Source of the DNA: Strigops habroptila
Taxonomy: Eukaryota > Chordata > Aves > Psittaciformes > Psittacidae
Direction: 5' to 3'
NCBI RefSeq assembly: GCF_004027225.2
Contig: NC_044283.2
Coordinates: 62,001-126,000, forward strand
DNA: 64,000 nt
In this document: positions 23,860 to 35,500 of the stretch, in pieces
How positions within the stretch are numbered: the first letter of the stretch is position 1
How the letters are laid out: every line of letters starts with the position of its first letter
Translations under genes and position numbers: made by a program
The notes under the pieces: model-generated
Seen by the model: only the letters and a program-made list of their open reading frames with translations
Database searches by the model: none
What the model was told of the DNA's origin: nothing

Positions 23860-24362
23860 GAACTAGCCTGGGAGACGCCGGGGGGAGCCCCGGGGGGGCA
23901 TCTCCCACCCTCCTCCCGCACGGGTGGGAGACACTGCTGGAGCCTCAGGGGCCTCAGCCCCGCGCTGCGGCCACCGGCACCCATGGGGCTGCTGGGACTC
24001 GCCGGCACCCACCAGCACCGCGCACCCACCCTGGCCCATGGCCACCACCCAACCACTGCCCAGAGGCTCTGCCCACGTCCCCTGGGCCGCGGCACACGGG
24101 CACAGGCCGGGAGGTCCCAAACCCCACCATGCGCCCCCCCCCGCTCCCGGTCACCGCAGCTGCACCTCCCTGCTCCCCAACAGTCCCAGTTCCTCCCCAG
24201 GACCTGCCACCCAGCAGGGACCCGCAGCCCCGCAAGGCCCCGGGCGCCCTGGGGAGCCCCTCGTGGTGGGGCTACCCTGCAGCCCTTTGCCGTGGTGTGG
24301 CTGCCCCTGGCCCACGGCCGCAGCGGCTCCCAAATGCCTCTTAGCTGTAACTTTATTTTCTC

Positions 24363-24368
24363 TATAAA
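24363..24368 (+). terminator. LOXL3: Candidate LOXL3 poly(A) signal (TATAAA variant)
   Basis: TATAAA about 0.5 kb after the LOXL3 stop, in the only AT-rich patch of the 3' region. No AATAAA occurs nearer. TATAAA is a known weaker variant. Confidence 0.45.
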
Positions 24369-24389
24369 GTTGTCAGTCGTTCCCAGCGG

Positions 24390-25448
24390 CTCCCGGCTCT
24401 TCTCGGGGAACAAGGAGTCTGGCAGGACCAGGAGGCTCGGCACGGCACAGTGCTGGCCATGCTCTGGCACAGTGCATGGGAGCTGCCAGTACCCACATGG
24501 AGCAAGGAACCCCCCTGCCCACACAGCCCTGGCTGGGCAAGGACCAGCCCCACACCAGCACCAGTACTGGCAGCTGCTGGGCTACAGAGAGATGGTACCA
24601 GGCCTGCTGGGAGAAGCCTGTGTGGGTAAGGAGGGGGCCAGCAGGACCCCAAGTGTAGCTGCCCCAGCCTGAAGCAGCCCCACGGCACTGGAGGGAGCAG
24701 CCAAAGCCACCCTGGCACAGCAGGGACGTGGTGAAGTACTAGTTCCCCCCCAGATGCAGTCCAAATGTTAGTGAGCAGAAGTCCTGCCGTGGGCTGTGAT
24801 CCATGAGGAATGCAGCCGCGGCTGGCTCCGGGCAGCGGGAAGCTGCGGTCAGTGCTGCCGTGGCCGTGCTGCCAGGAACGCGGCGGCTCCACTTCCTCTG
24901 CGTACAGCGGCAGGGGCTCGGCGGCGAGCAAGTTCCCGTGCCCTGCCTGTTCTGGTGCCTGTTCTGTCCCGCTGCCTGCTCCCCAGCCTGCTCTCAGGGC
25001 AGCAGCAGGGTCTTGGTGCCGCCCTCGCCGCAGCATCCCCAAAGAACTGTGCTTCTTTCATCTAAAAATACCAGGCTGGGGCGAGGGAGCCCCATCCCGG
25101 GGGGGCTGCTCCTGGCTCCACACACACATTCCTCCCGCCAGAGCTGGGCTGGACACGGCTCCTCAAGGCGGGAGCAAAGCAGGGGCTCTTCCAGGAACAC
25201 GAGGAACACCCGGAGCTGCTCCTTCCCAGAAGGGCTCTCGGCCTCCAGCTGCAGAGCACAGGGAGGCTCCAAATGTCCACAGGGGCCGGGCTGCATGTGT
25301 GGGGAGCTGAGCTGCAGCATGAACCCACGCCGGGCTGTGGGAGGGACACACAGTCAGGGGACAGGCTCCCACCTTCAGCCCTCCCTCACCCCAGCCAGCG
25401 AGGCGCTGCCCAGACATTGCAGGGTCCAGCACCAAAACCCCCCTCTCA
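24390..25448. other. Intergenic gap between convergent LOXL3 and HTRA2
   Basis: About 1 kb with no recognisable exon on either strand. The two genes end tail-to-tail here, as in human, but are separated by about 1.4 kb including the CR1 copy at 25,450. Confidence 0.5.
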
Positions 25449-25449
25449 C

Positions 25450-25715
25450 CATGGCTTTAACCTGCCAGAGGGGAAGATTGAAATGAGCTCTTGGGCAGAA
25501 GCTCTTCCCTGTGAGGGTGCTGAGGCGCTGGCACAGGGTGCCCAGAGAAGCTGCGGCTGCCCCATCCCTGCCAGTGTTCAAGGCCAGGTTGGACACAGGG
25601 GCTTGGAGCAACCTGCTCTAGTGGAAGGTGTCCCTGCCCGGGGCAGGGGGTTGGAGCTGGAGGAGCTTTAAGGTCCCTTCCAACACAAACCATTCCAGGA
25701 TTCCATGTGACAGGA
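25450..25715 (+). mobile_element. CR1 LINE 3' fragment
   Basis: Near-copy of the element at 16,720 (GGCTTTAACCTGCCAGAGGG, CTCTTCCCTGTGAGGGTGCT, TGGACACAGGGGCTTGGAGC, GGAGCTTTAAGGTCCCTTCC). It lies just downstream of the HTRA2 poly(A) site. Confidence 0.85.
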
Positions 25716-25802
25716 GGGGCAGGGTCCCTCACAGCCCAGCCTCCTCCAGGCAGTACTGTGGGCAGGAGACCCCGCGGCACTGGGGGGTCCCTATAAAAGT
25801 GC

Positions 25803-25808
25803 TTTATT
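25803..25808 (-). terminator. HTRA2: HTRA2 poly(A) signal
   Basis: TTTATT on the + strand, that is AATAAA on the gene strand, 141 nt beyond the HTRA2 stop codon. Confidence 0.8.
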
Positions 25809-25948
25809 TGAGTACAGAAAGGCTGCTCCACGAGTCCACCCCGGCACTGGGCCGGGCGCCCTCCAGTTCCCCCAAGGTCTCGGTGTGTCCGTGCCCAGCT
25901 CGTGGACATGGCTCAGTCCTGCGTGTCTTGCCCCACGTGGCAGCTCCG

Positions 25949-28900
25949 CTACTCAGTGGCCTCGGGGACGACGCTCAGCAGCAGCGTGTCGTGGCCGCGC
26001 CGCAGCAGCAGGGTCAGGCTCTGCTGCGTCCGCACTGCCTCGTACACGTCCTCGGCGCGGCGCGACACCTGCCCGTTGATCTCCAGCACCACGTCACCCG
26101 CCTTCACCCCTGCCCTGTGGGCACAGTGACACAAGCACAGTGGGTGCCGCAGACACTTCCCAGGAGCAAGGAGTGCCGGGCCCCACAAGCAGGCTTGGGC
26201 CAGCAGGACAAGCCTGGGCAAGGGCCACCAGTTGGCTTCTGCTGCACATCAGGGCCCAAGCCCTGCTGCTCTGGAGCAAACCAGAGCTAAATACATCCCA
26301 CCCCGCGTAGCTGCTCTCTCAGGCCACCCCCCAAGGCACAGGGCACTTACTGATGGGCCGGAGAGCCGATGATGACCTTGTGGATTAGCACTCCATAGGA
26401 GACATCGGGGAAGCTGGGGTCACGGAGCTTCAGCTCAGCCAGGATGCTGCAGGGGGAAAGTCAGCATCAGGAAAGGAGCTGGGCGGCAGAGCAGGGCTCC
26501 CACCCCACCACAGCTACACAGGACCTCTCCTCCTGCCTCCCTGCACGCTGCCAAGCACGAGCACCCAGCTGCAAACCCCAGGAGGACCCAAACACCATCG
26601 TCCTGCCAAAAACCAGAGGACAAAGTGCTGACTGTGCCCGGGAGGGATGGAGCTACCGGAGCAGCTGGGTCACACGCGTCCCTGTCTAAGCAGCCCCAGG
26701 TCAGGTGCCCTCCCTGGTGTCAGGTCTGTTCCCCTGCTGTAGTTCCATTGCTCTGCCTTTGGAGGTAAGACAAGAACAAAAGCTGGGCCTCTCTTGTTGC
26801 CAGAGGTGCCAAGCAGAGCTAAACCTGCCCCTCTTGTCCATAGCCTACAGACTGAACACCCCCAGTTCCTCCCACCTTCCCACAGTGGTGGCTTAAACTC
26901 TGCACCTCTCGCTGCTCCGCACACTGTACTGTGCTTCCTCACAGGCTGTGCAAGCTGCCCCCGCTTCCTGATGTCACAGGATCTCAGCATGGTTGGGATG
27001 GGAAATGAACCTCTGGAGATCATCTACCCCAGCCCTGCTCAAGCCGGCTCAGGCAGAGCAAGCTGCCCAGGGCTGTGTCCAGGGAGGTGCTGAATATCTG
27101 CAGTGCTGGAGACCCTCTGACCTCTCCAGGTGCCTGTGCCAGGCTTCTACCACTGTCCCTGCAGTAACAAAGTGGTTCCTTGTGTTCAGATGTAGCCCCA
27201 CGTGTTCCAGTTTGTTCCCGTTGCTCTTGTCCCGGCACCGGGCACTGGCAGAACACCCACACCACGTGCTCTGCTCCGTTACCGAGTCCTTCTGCCCCTG
27301 CCTCAGGCACTAAAGCTCCACGTGCCCTCAGGCAGGTCTCTGCAAACACAGCCCATGCGCACCGGGCGCTGGCGGGCTGCTGGCCGGGCTCCCCAGGGCT
27401 GCTGGCCCTGCCCAGCGCCGCAGGAGTCGGGCTCCCCCATCCCAGAGGCTTTGCCGAGGACCAGCACCATCTGCTGGGCATCGGCCGAGCACCCAGCAAC
27501 GCGGAGCGTTCCCCAGCGGCCCCACTGCCTGAACCTCACAGCGACCTGCTCCTCCGCTGCTGTGCCCGGCGGGAGCCCAGCCCCTGCTCGCGGTGCCCAG
27601 AGGTGCAGGCGGGAGCCCAGCCCCTGCTCGTGGTGCCCAGAGGTGCAGGCGGGAGCCCAGCCCCTGCTCGCGGTGCCCAGAGGTGCAGAGAGCCCTTCAC
27701 AAACCAACACCACACCGGAGCCACGGCAGCTTTGGGAAGGGCAGAGCATGGCCCTCAGAGGTGCTCCTGCCCAGCACGCTGTAACCACCAAGCCCAGGAG
27801 CATGCTAAGCCCCAGGGGTCAGGTAAAGGTCTCTTGAAGCTGGCTGCAACAGCCAAGGAACCAGAGCGGGCGCTCTGTGCTTGGGAGGGAGAGCAGCCCC
27901 CAGGACAGCTCCTGACGCATCTTCAGTGTTCGGGTGAAGCTGCTGCAGCAGCTCCCTCCCACCCCACAGCCCCGAGCAGAGCTCCAGGCAGGGCTGTCCT
28001 CAGCAGGGCTCAGCTCCCACTGCCTGCACGGCACCGCTCAGGGAGTTTGGTCATAGGCATGTCTTGGGCACCCACTGAAGCAAGGGGTGATCCTTCTATC
28101 TGCCCAAGCAGGTTGTCTGTCTGCAGCGTTCTGCTGACCAGAGTGTTCCCTGAGATGCAGCAGTAACACAGTGCCCTTCCCACGCCACAGCCAGGTGCGT
28201 GAGGTGTCTCAGACCCACAAGAAGTCATCCTCTTCCCACTTGCCAGGGCTGTACTGGTCAAACCACGATGAGCTCTCTCCAGAGGCAGTACCCAGGAGCC
28301 TCCCACCACGCCAGCAGCAGCCACGCCGTGGAGCTCACAGAGCTGCTCTCCCACCTTCCCCCTGCTCCCCCAGCTGCCTCTCACGCAGACACAGTGGCCA
28401 GGGCTCACTCTGGAAGCCCCATGTTACAGAAGTGCTTCTGCACCACAGTCCCCAGCAGATCCCCCTCGCCGCGGGTACCGCTTGCCCAACTCTTTGATCA
28501 CAGCGTTCCGCTGGCCCCTTGCGTGTGTTACACAACGTTTCTGGTGGCTTCACCTTCCCGCTGTGTTGCAAAGGGCCCTGATCCAACTCCTCCCAGTGAC
28601 AACTACTCTGGGGGGGTTACAGCTTCTGCCACAAGTGTAGAAACCTGCAAGCTTCTCACTGACCCCTGACACAGCCCTGGAACCTAAACACAACACGAGC
28701 ACACAGAGGTCTGAATGTCAATGCTGCAGCCCTCCCCACACCAGGCCCTCCCAGTTTGGCAGATCCCATCACAAAGTCACCATGCCCCAGAACAAGAGCA
28801 GCCTTAGAACACGTACCTGGGTGTAAGAGTCAGCATCATCACCCCGATGTAGCGGCGCTTTGTCTCTGTGTTCCCAAACCAAGAGCCTGTCAAAGGAAAG

Positions 28901-31900
28901 GACATGAAATGACCCGCGTGCACTGGGAGCAGTGTTGGGCTGCCACAGAGCCCACAGGCCCCACGGCAGACAGTGTGTGTGGGGTCATTCTGATGCCCGA
29001 CCAACACCTCATCTAAGCTCCATTCACCAGCTGCAGTTTTACATTATTGCAACTGTGCTGTTTTGAGCTGTCGTTCTTTTGGACTGAGAATATCCCTCCA
29101 CAGCGCCAACATGAGAACCAGGCAGCCAGAGGCTGTGTTACAGACAGCATCACAGAGCAGCAAAGCCAGGCAACGTTCTACACCACCGAAATAACTGCCT
29201 GTCCTTTCTGATACAGCCGAATCTGGCGCCTGCGTCTCCATCAGCACACATGAGGTAATGGAAGATGCAGAAGGAGTTTCATGGCAGGTGGGAGAATCTT
29301 CTTGCCCCCAAAGACTCTTTGTCCTGCTCTGCTTACCCTGCTCAGAAGATCTGGCCCAGCGGTGCCGGAGCTTCCCTTCCCTCCCCCAGTACCCGAGCAG
29401 AAGGCACCCCACTCACTTTTGCGGTCCTCCTCCTTTTGCAGGAACTTCCGCAGCCGGTCAGAGGGGATAGCAAAGGAGATGCCTGATGTCACCTTCATGG
29501 TGTTCACCCCAATCACTTCGCCGTCCTGCAGGGGAGCGGGCACAGTGCCATCCTGCTGCATCCTCGTGGAGAGCGGAACCACTGTGCAAGCCTGGAGTGC
29601 TGCCTGTGCGCCCATCCCTCCCCTGCCTGCTGCTTCTGCAGCCTGCCCGGCCCTGCCGAGCTGGGCAGGGACCAGCCCCACAGCTGCAGCCACACAGCCC
29701 TTCCCTGAGCCCTGCCAGCAGCAGCCAAGCTGCACGCACCGGGCAGGGCTCAGCTGTGCCACGCGAGTCCCACGGGCTCAGCCTCCCTCAACCAGGCACC
29801 GCGCAGGGCCGAGCCCCAGCTCCTCCTCACAAGGAGCCTGGGGCACACACAGTCCCCTCCTCCCAGCAGCTGCAGCACCCACACGTGCTCCCACCGAGAC
29901 ACAGACTGAGGGCACCCGGCACCGCTGCCCCAGCCAAGGCTGCACCAGGAACTTACCAAGTTGACGAGGGGGCCGCCGGAGTTCCCAAACTGCAGCAGAG
30001 GAGAGAGCAGTAAAGAGGCCATAAAGCAACATCCTCACACAGCGGGGCCCGAGGCAGGGAGGCAGCGTCCAGAGAGCAGGGTCAGGCTGAGGAACGCAGC
30101 CAGCACCTGGGTGACCGGCCAGAATCCCTCCATCTCCCAGCCTCCTCTGACCTCACGGCACCCACAGCCCTTCCCCAGCTCCCCCCTCCCCAAAGAGGGC
30201 AGTGGGATGAGGCGCCAACACGCCAAGCTCCCCTTACATCGATGGCAGCGTCTGTCTGGATGTACTCCATGTCGGAGGCGGCGAGGCCCAGCTCCCGGCT
30301 GCCCCGCTGCGCAGAGCTGACGATGCCCGAGGTGATGGTGTTCTGCAGGGCGAAGGGGCTGCCCATGGCCACCACGAACTCTCCCTGTCGCACCTCGGAG
30401 GAGCGCCCAAGGGGCAGCGTGGGCAGCGGGTGCTGCAAGAGAGGGGGGCAGTGAGCGGGCGGGAGGGACGGAGGGACCATCTCCAGAACCAGGATGCACA
30501 CCTTCGGCTTGATCTTGATGGTAGCAATGTCTGCAACCTGGTCCACGTCCTGCACCACGGCGTCATACTGCTCCCCGCTGGCCAGCTTCACCCGCACGTG
30601 CCGCCGGTTCGCCACCACATGCGCGTTGGTCACTATGAGCCCGTCCGGAGACACCAGGAAGCCGGAGCCATTGGAGATGGGCACGTCGCGGCCCGAAAAG
30701 GGATGCCTGCAAGGTGGGCACAGCTCAGGGAGGGGTGGCGGGGACCCCGAGGGGTCTGGCAGGGACTCTGGGGAAGGCAGGCAGGGGCCAGGCAAACTGG
30801 GAGGCCCAGGCTGGGAGGCAGCGGGGGATAGCGAGGGTGTCTGGGCAACAGCGTGATGGAGGCAACTCCTTCATTCCCCATGTGGAGAGTCTGCACAAAC
30901 AGGGACACAAAAGGGGTGCAAGTAGGAAGAATGAGAAGCCCACGCACAACTGGAAAGGTGTGATCCCGCTGGGAGGTGTGGTGGGAAGCCGATACGAGTG
31001 GAGAGCTGTCATGGGCTCTTCGGGAAAGAGCAGCAGGAGGTAGGTAGAAGGGGTTATGATCTGCACAAAGAAGTAGCTTGAACACACAGAGCCTTGCCCT
31101 GGAGCAGGTAACAACCACCCGGGAGGTGATGAATACATCTTCTGTAGGTAGCCAGAGGAAAACTCACAACTGCAGGCTCTGGTGCCCATGGGGAACAACA
31201 ATCACCCTGACCTCTGCAGGTGACCTCAGCGTGGTGCTGAGCGGGGTCCCTTCAACCCAAACCCCCCGTGACTCTATGAAAAGCAAAGTCACGCCCCTGA
31301 GACAGGGAATCTGTGCCACAGGACAGCCTGGGGCCGCTGCCGAGAGGCAGCTTTGCTCACACGGTCCTGCAGGACCAGAGGGTGGCAGCTCAGAAGCGCC
31401 GCGTCCCTGCAGGACAGGACGCGTGCTGAGGGCACACAGCATGTGCAGGCAGCGGGGAGAGGGGACGGAGCCGTCCCTCCCGCGGCACTTGTGGGATCCC
31501 AACCGCGCCGTGCCCGGTTCCGGCTGCCCGGGACACCAGGCAGGGCGGCCGCGGGCGAGGCTGGAGCAGAGGCTGCTCCGTGCGGGAAGCCGGGAGCGGG
31601 GCTGTGCCGGCGGGGCGCGGGCTGGACCCTCCCCGAAGGGGCAGGACCGGGACAGGGTCGAGAGGGACCGCCGGGGACCGAGCTCCGAGGGGTACCTGCC
31701 CACGATCTCCACATAGACCAGCGCGGGCGCCGTCTTCTCCACCACGTCAGCGATGAAGTTGAAGGCGGCGCGGGGCGAGGCGGGCGGCGGCGCGGGCACG
31801 GCGGCGCGCAGCGCGGGCAGCGCGGGCCGGCGCCCCTCGCCCTGCCGGGCCCACAGCAGCAGCAGCGCCGCCGCCCCGGCGCCCAGCGCCGCCGCCAGCG

Positions 31901-32066
31901 CCCGGCCCCCGGCGGAGGAGGGGGGCGGCGGAGGCGGGGATGGAGGGGGAGGAGGCGGCGGCGGCGGCGGCGGGGGGGGGCCCGTGGCGGCCCCGCACAG
32001 CGCCCGGCACCACCGCACCGCGCCCGGCAGCAGCGGGGCACGCACCCACCGCGCCAGCGCCGCCAT
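25949..32066 (-). CDS. HTRA2: Serine protease HTRA2, mitochondrial
   Basis: Trimeric quality-control protease of the mitochondrial intermembrane space; its processed form binds IAPs. Eight exons (5' to 3'): 32066-31696, 30706-30502, 30432-30238, 29989-29957, 29525-29417, 28886-28817, 26446-26351, 26114-25949. Phases agree; the product is 414 aa, against 458 in human, with the same exon count. Residues 1-25 are a basic targeting peptide, 30-49 a proline run, 56-72 a membrane segment, and 89-92 AVPA, the IAP-binding tetrapeptide exposed on maturation. The catalytic triad is His in TNAHVV, Asp in VADIATI and Ser in GNSGGP, the last in an 11-codon exon. The C-terminal part is a PDZ domain (YIGVMMLTL ... 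[14 protein letters not shown]). The membrane segment and lack of an IGFBP module exclude HTRA1, 3 and 4. It shares a promoter with AUP1. Confidence 0.97.
26975..27300 (-). mobile_element. CR1 LINE fragment, reverse orientation
   Basis: In HTRA2 intron 7. The + strand shows the reversed CR1 3' end: GAACCTCTGGAGATCATCTA, CCTGCTCAAGCCGG, GTCCAGGGAGGTGCTGAATA, CAAAGTGGTTCCTTGTGTTC, GTTCCCGTTGCTCTTGTCC. Confidence 0.8.
27568..27687. repeat. 40-bp minisatellite, three copies
   Basis: Three head-to-tail copies of a 40-bp unit beginning GGCGGGAGCCCAGCCCCTGC, almost identical, in the HTRA2 intron between 26,447 and 28,816. Confidence 0.9.
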
Positions 32067-32092
32067 GCTGCTGTGGGGCTCACGTGCCGCCC

Positions 32093-32250
32093 CGCCGCGG
32101 GGTACGCCGGGACCTGTAGTCCCGAGGCGGAAGTCTGCCGGAAGCTGTAGTCCCGCCGCAGGGCACGCTGGGAGATGTAGTTCCGAGGCGGAAGTCTGCC
32201 GGAAGCTGTCCTCCCGCCGCGGGGCACTCTGGGAGCTGTAGTCCCGCCAC
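32093..32250. repeat. 61-bp tandem promoter module, about 2.6 copies
   Basis: Copies begin at 32,093, 32,154 and 32,215 (exact 61-bp spacing). Each carries the reverse complement of ACTACANNTCCCAG followed by a GC-rich tail, the ZNF143/SBS consensus; the middle copy is the best match. The first two copies are each followed by two GGAAG (ETS) cores in GCGGAAGTCTGCCGGAAGC. Confidence 0.85.
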
Positions 32251-32461
32251 GCCGATAGCCGCAGGGAGGCCGCCGGTGGGGGAAGGCAGAGAGCGGCTCC
32301 CCGTGCTCACCGGATCCGCCGGCCGCCCTCCCCGCGCCGCCGGGGCTCGTGGACAGAGGGAGGCACGGAGGGAGGGACCAGGGTGCGGCGCGGTGCACGC
32401 CGGGAAGGCGCCGCCGCTCCCAAGCTGCCCCGCGCGGGCAGGCGGGCGGCCGTGGGGGAAG

Positions 32462-32488
32462 ATGGCGGCGGGTGTGGGGCGCGCCTGA
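32462..32488 (+). CDS. Short upstream ORF in the AUP1 leader
   Basis: ATG GCG GCG GGT ... TGA encodes 8 residues. The start is in strong context (A at -3, G at +4) and ends 19 nt before the AUP1 ATG. The same bases form a YY1-type motif, which often sits just at transcription starts, so whether the ORF is in the mRNA depends on the exact start site. Confidence 0.4.
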   Translation: MAAGVGRA

Positions 32489-32507
32489 GGTGCCGGGTGC
32501 GGCGGGG

Positions 32508-35500
32508 ATGGAGCCTCCCGCGGCGCCGGGCCCCGAGCGGCTCTTCGACTCGCACCGGTGAGAGCCGCGGCCGCCCCTCGCTGCTTCGCGGGGGTCCCGG
32601 CGAGGAGGGGCCCGCGGGGGTCCCGGCGAGGGGGGGCCCGCGGGGAAAGGCGGCGTGTCCCTGGGGGAGGCCCCGGCGGCCCGCTGGGGAGGGGGTATCC
32701 CGTGGGGGCTCCGCGGGGGAGGTCGGGGTGTGCCGGGCGGGGGGGGGGGACGCGGAGCGGCCCGGCCTCGCCGCGCTCAGGCCGCTCCGCTGCTCTTCGG
32801 CCCCGCAGGTTTCCGAGCGATGGGTTCCTGCTCCTGGCCCTCCTGCTCTACGCGCCCGTGGGGCTGTGCCTGCTCGTCCTGCGCCTCTTCATCGGCGTGC
32901 ACGTCTTCCTGGTCAGCTGCGCCCTGCCTGACAGCGTGCTGCGGCGGTGCGTGCGGCTCCGCGGGAGCCCGGGCCGGGGCCGGGCGCTGCTGTGGGGCTG
33001 GAGGGCTGCCCTCGCCCGGGGGGGCCGTGAGCCGCGGGGGCTTGGGCTCGTGCAGGAGCTTTTGGGACTCTGTTCCCAGACCCACGAAGGCACCTTCTCT
33101 GCCAAGACCAAAGCGGGCACTTGCCTCTTGAGAGCTCGAGGATTGGTCCAGAACACTTGGATCAGTGCAGCCCCCGCTGCCACCCGAACAGTTCCCATCC
33201 CAGATATCTGTCCTGTCATTCCCCCGTTGTACCAGTGTCCTTTGTCCAGTCACATGGATTCCCCGGTCTGCTCTGTTTGCTGGATGTGCAGCCGGCAATG
33301 GCTCGGGCCCCTGGATGAGAGGAAGCTGCTTCCCCCCAGGTTCATCGTGCGGGTGATGTGCTCGGTGCTGGGGCTGTGCGTGCAGCAGAGCGACCCCCGG
33401 CTGCGCGACACCGGCGTCAGGGTGTATATCGCCAACCACGTCACGCAGTTCGACCACAACGTCATCAACCTCCTCACCTCCTGCAACACGGTGAGGGGCC
33501 GGCGGGAGCCTCCCTGGGGTCCGGAGGGTTCTTTCTCCAGGAGAAGGGCCCAGAGAGCTCTGTCAGAACTCAGGCATTGCCCTGGTCTCCTTCGGTTTTC
33601 ATTTATCAACCCATGAACCTGGAGTTCTTTGTGGTTCAGTGTCATGCTCTTGGGCTCTGCATAACAACTGGAGCAGGGTGAGGAGGAGCAGGAAGTGTTG
33701 GAATGGGTATTGATTTTATTGAAAGAGGCTGGGCAGGTCCCAGCAGCTGCATCTTTTTCAGGTAGGTGCTGTCAAGAGCAGGGCTGGTTGTGAGGCTTTT
33801 CCCCCAGCCCTGGCTGTCACCCCTGTCGTGTGGGACAACTGGCTGTGAGGGGAGCTGTGTGGTGGTGCTGGGGTTATTCTGCCAGGCTGCTGGTTGTGTA
33901 ACTCCCTCTGCTCATGTTAAATCCCTTAAGTGTGGAATTCCTGAGTCAACTGGCTCTAAGTGTGCCTGGGAGTGAGTTGGTTGGTCTTATATCCTGAGCA
34001 GCAGCAGATTTGCTCCTTACCTGGAGAAAAGTAACTCTTGGGAGTAGTGTGTCCTCTGCCAAATGTGTCAGGAACCTCGAGAGAGAACAGGGCAGGGAGT
34101 TGTTGCCCAGGGCGGGGAGAGTTTGTTTCTCTGGCAGACAAGGTACAGCCTGAACTGGAGATCAGGAGTCAGACACCTGAGGACTTGGGGCCAGGCAGTG
34201 ACGTGCTCTCTGCTATAGTGCCTTTAGCCGGCAGGCTGCTCCCTCGCCCCCAGAGGCATTTCTGCCGATAAGCAGGAACGTTGTCTCCCACTGTCAGGTG
34301 GGAAAGTAGAGCCTTGGGGGAGGACAGGACAGGACAGGGTTCCTTCTGACTCTTGTTCTCCCTTGCAGCCTGCCCTGAACAGTGCCCCTGGTTTCATCTG
34401 CTGGTCACGGGGCTTCATGGAGCTGGGAGTGAGCGGGAGCCGAGCGGAGCTGGTGGATTCCCTGAAGGCGTATTCGTCCCACAGAGAGAACCCCCCGCTG
34501 CTGCTCTTCCCGGAGGAGGCAGCCACCAACGGCCGGGCCGGGTTGCTCCGCTTCAGGTACCGGAGCGGGCGCTGCTGCGGCGCGGCGGCGCTTGGGTTTG
34601 GCTTTGGGGTCATTCCCTGTGGAATTCCTCCTTTCCAGCTCCTGGCCGTTCTCCGTGTCGGACGTGGTGCAGCCCGTCGCCCTGCAAGTGCTGAGGCCTT
34701 TGGTCACCGTGGTGAGTGGGGGCACGTGGCAGGGGGGCTCTGCAAGCCTGGGCTGTGTGGTGGTGCCGATAATCCTGCCTTGAAGCCTGTGGGAGGTGCA
34801 GCCTGGCCTCGTGTGCTGTCACTGGCTTCTCAATGCTAACACAGTTTTCCCAGTCCCCTTCTCAGGGAACTTCCACCAAATCAATACTCTTGTAGTTGCA
34901 CTGACAGATTTGATAGGTGCTTCGGTGGCTCAGCTGCCCAACAGTGTGCCGTCTGGCTTCTGTGGCCACAGCATCCCTGTGTCTCATCTCCCCTTTGTGA
35001 GCTCCCTGCTGTTAAAGTGCTTGGCAGAGTAGCTCCACTTGCCTTGGAGAGTGGCTGATGTGCCAAAGGTTGGCCGGGCTCTCGGGGTAGGTTCTTGAAT
35101 TCCCAAGTGCAGACATGAGCATGATGCAACATCAGCTTCAGAGAAGTGGCAAAGTTCATGCTGGCAGTGCTGGTGCTGCTGGCCAGGCTGCAGTAAACTG
35201 TTCTCAGCTTGCTTACAGGGGGAGATCTTGTTGAATTTCTTATTTCTTAATATGAGTTATGGATCCGTGGATCTCCTTGATTAAAAGACACATTTTACAT
35301 TTGTCTGATATTTTAGTTGATTCTCTGTTGTGCATCTGTTTAAAGCAGTAGGTGGACAGTGGATAAGGCACAGTGGATGGATTTAGAGGTATTGCAGGGA
35401 TTTTTCAGGGGAGGCTCTGATGGGGATTAGTTCTTTGCCAGTGTCATTTAGTGGCTCCAGCGGCCGCAGGTGACAGCACTGACACCTCTGCTGGTGAGGT

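Larger units (their letters stand above)
32067..32507. promoter_or_regulatory. Bidirectional HTRA2/AUP1 promoter
   Basis: The two start codons are 441 bp apart in divergent orientation, as in the human HTRA2-AUP1 pair. It is a CpG island containing an E-box CACGTG at 32,081, three tandem modules of 61 bp at 32,093-32,250 with ZNF143-type and ETS-type motifs, and a YY1-type motif AAGATGGCGGC at 32,459. No TATA box is seen, so initiation is probably dispersed. Confidence 0.8.
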
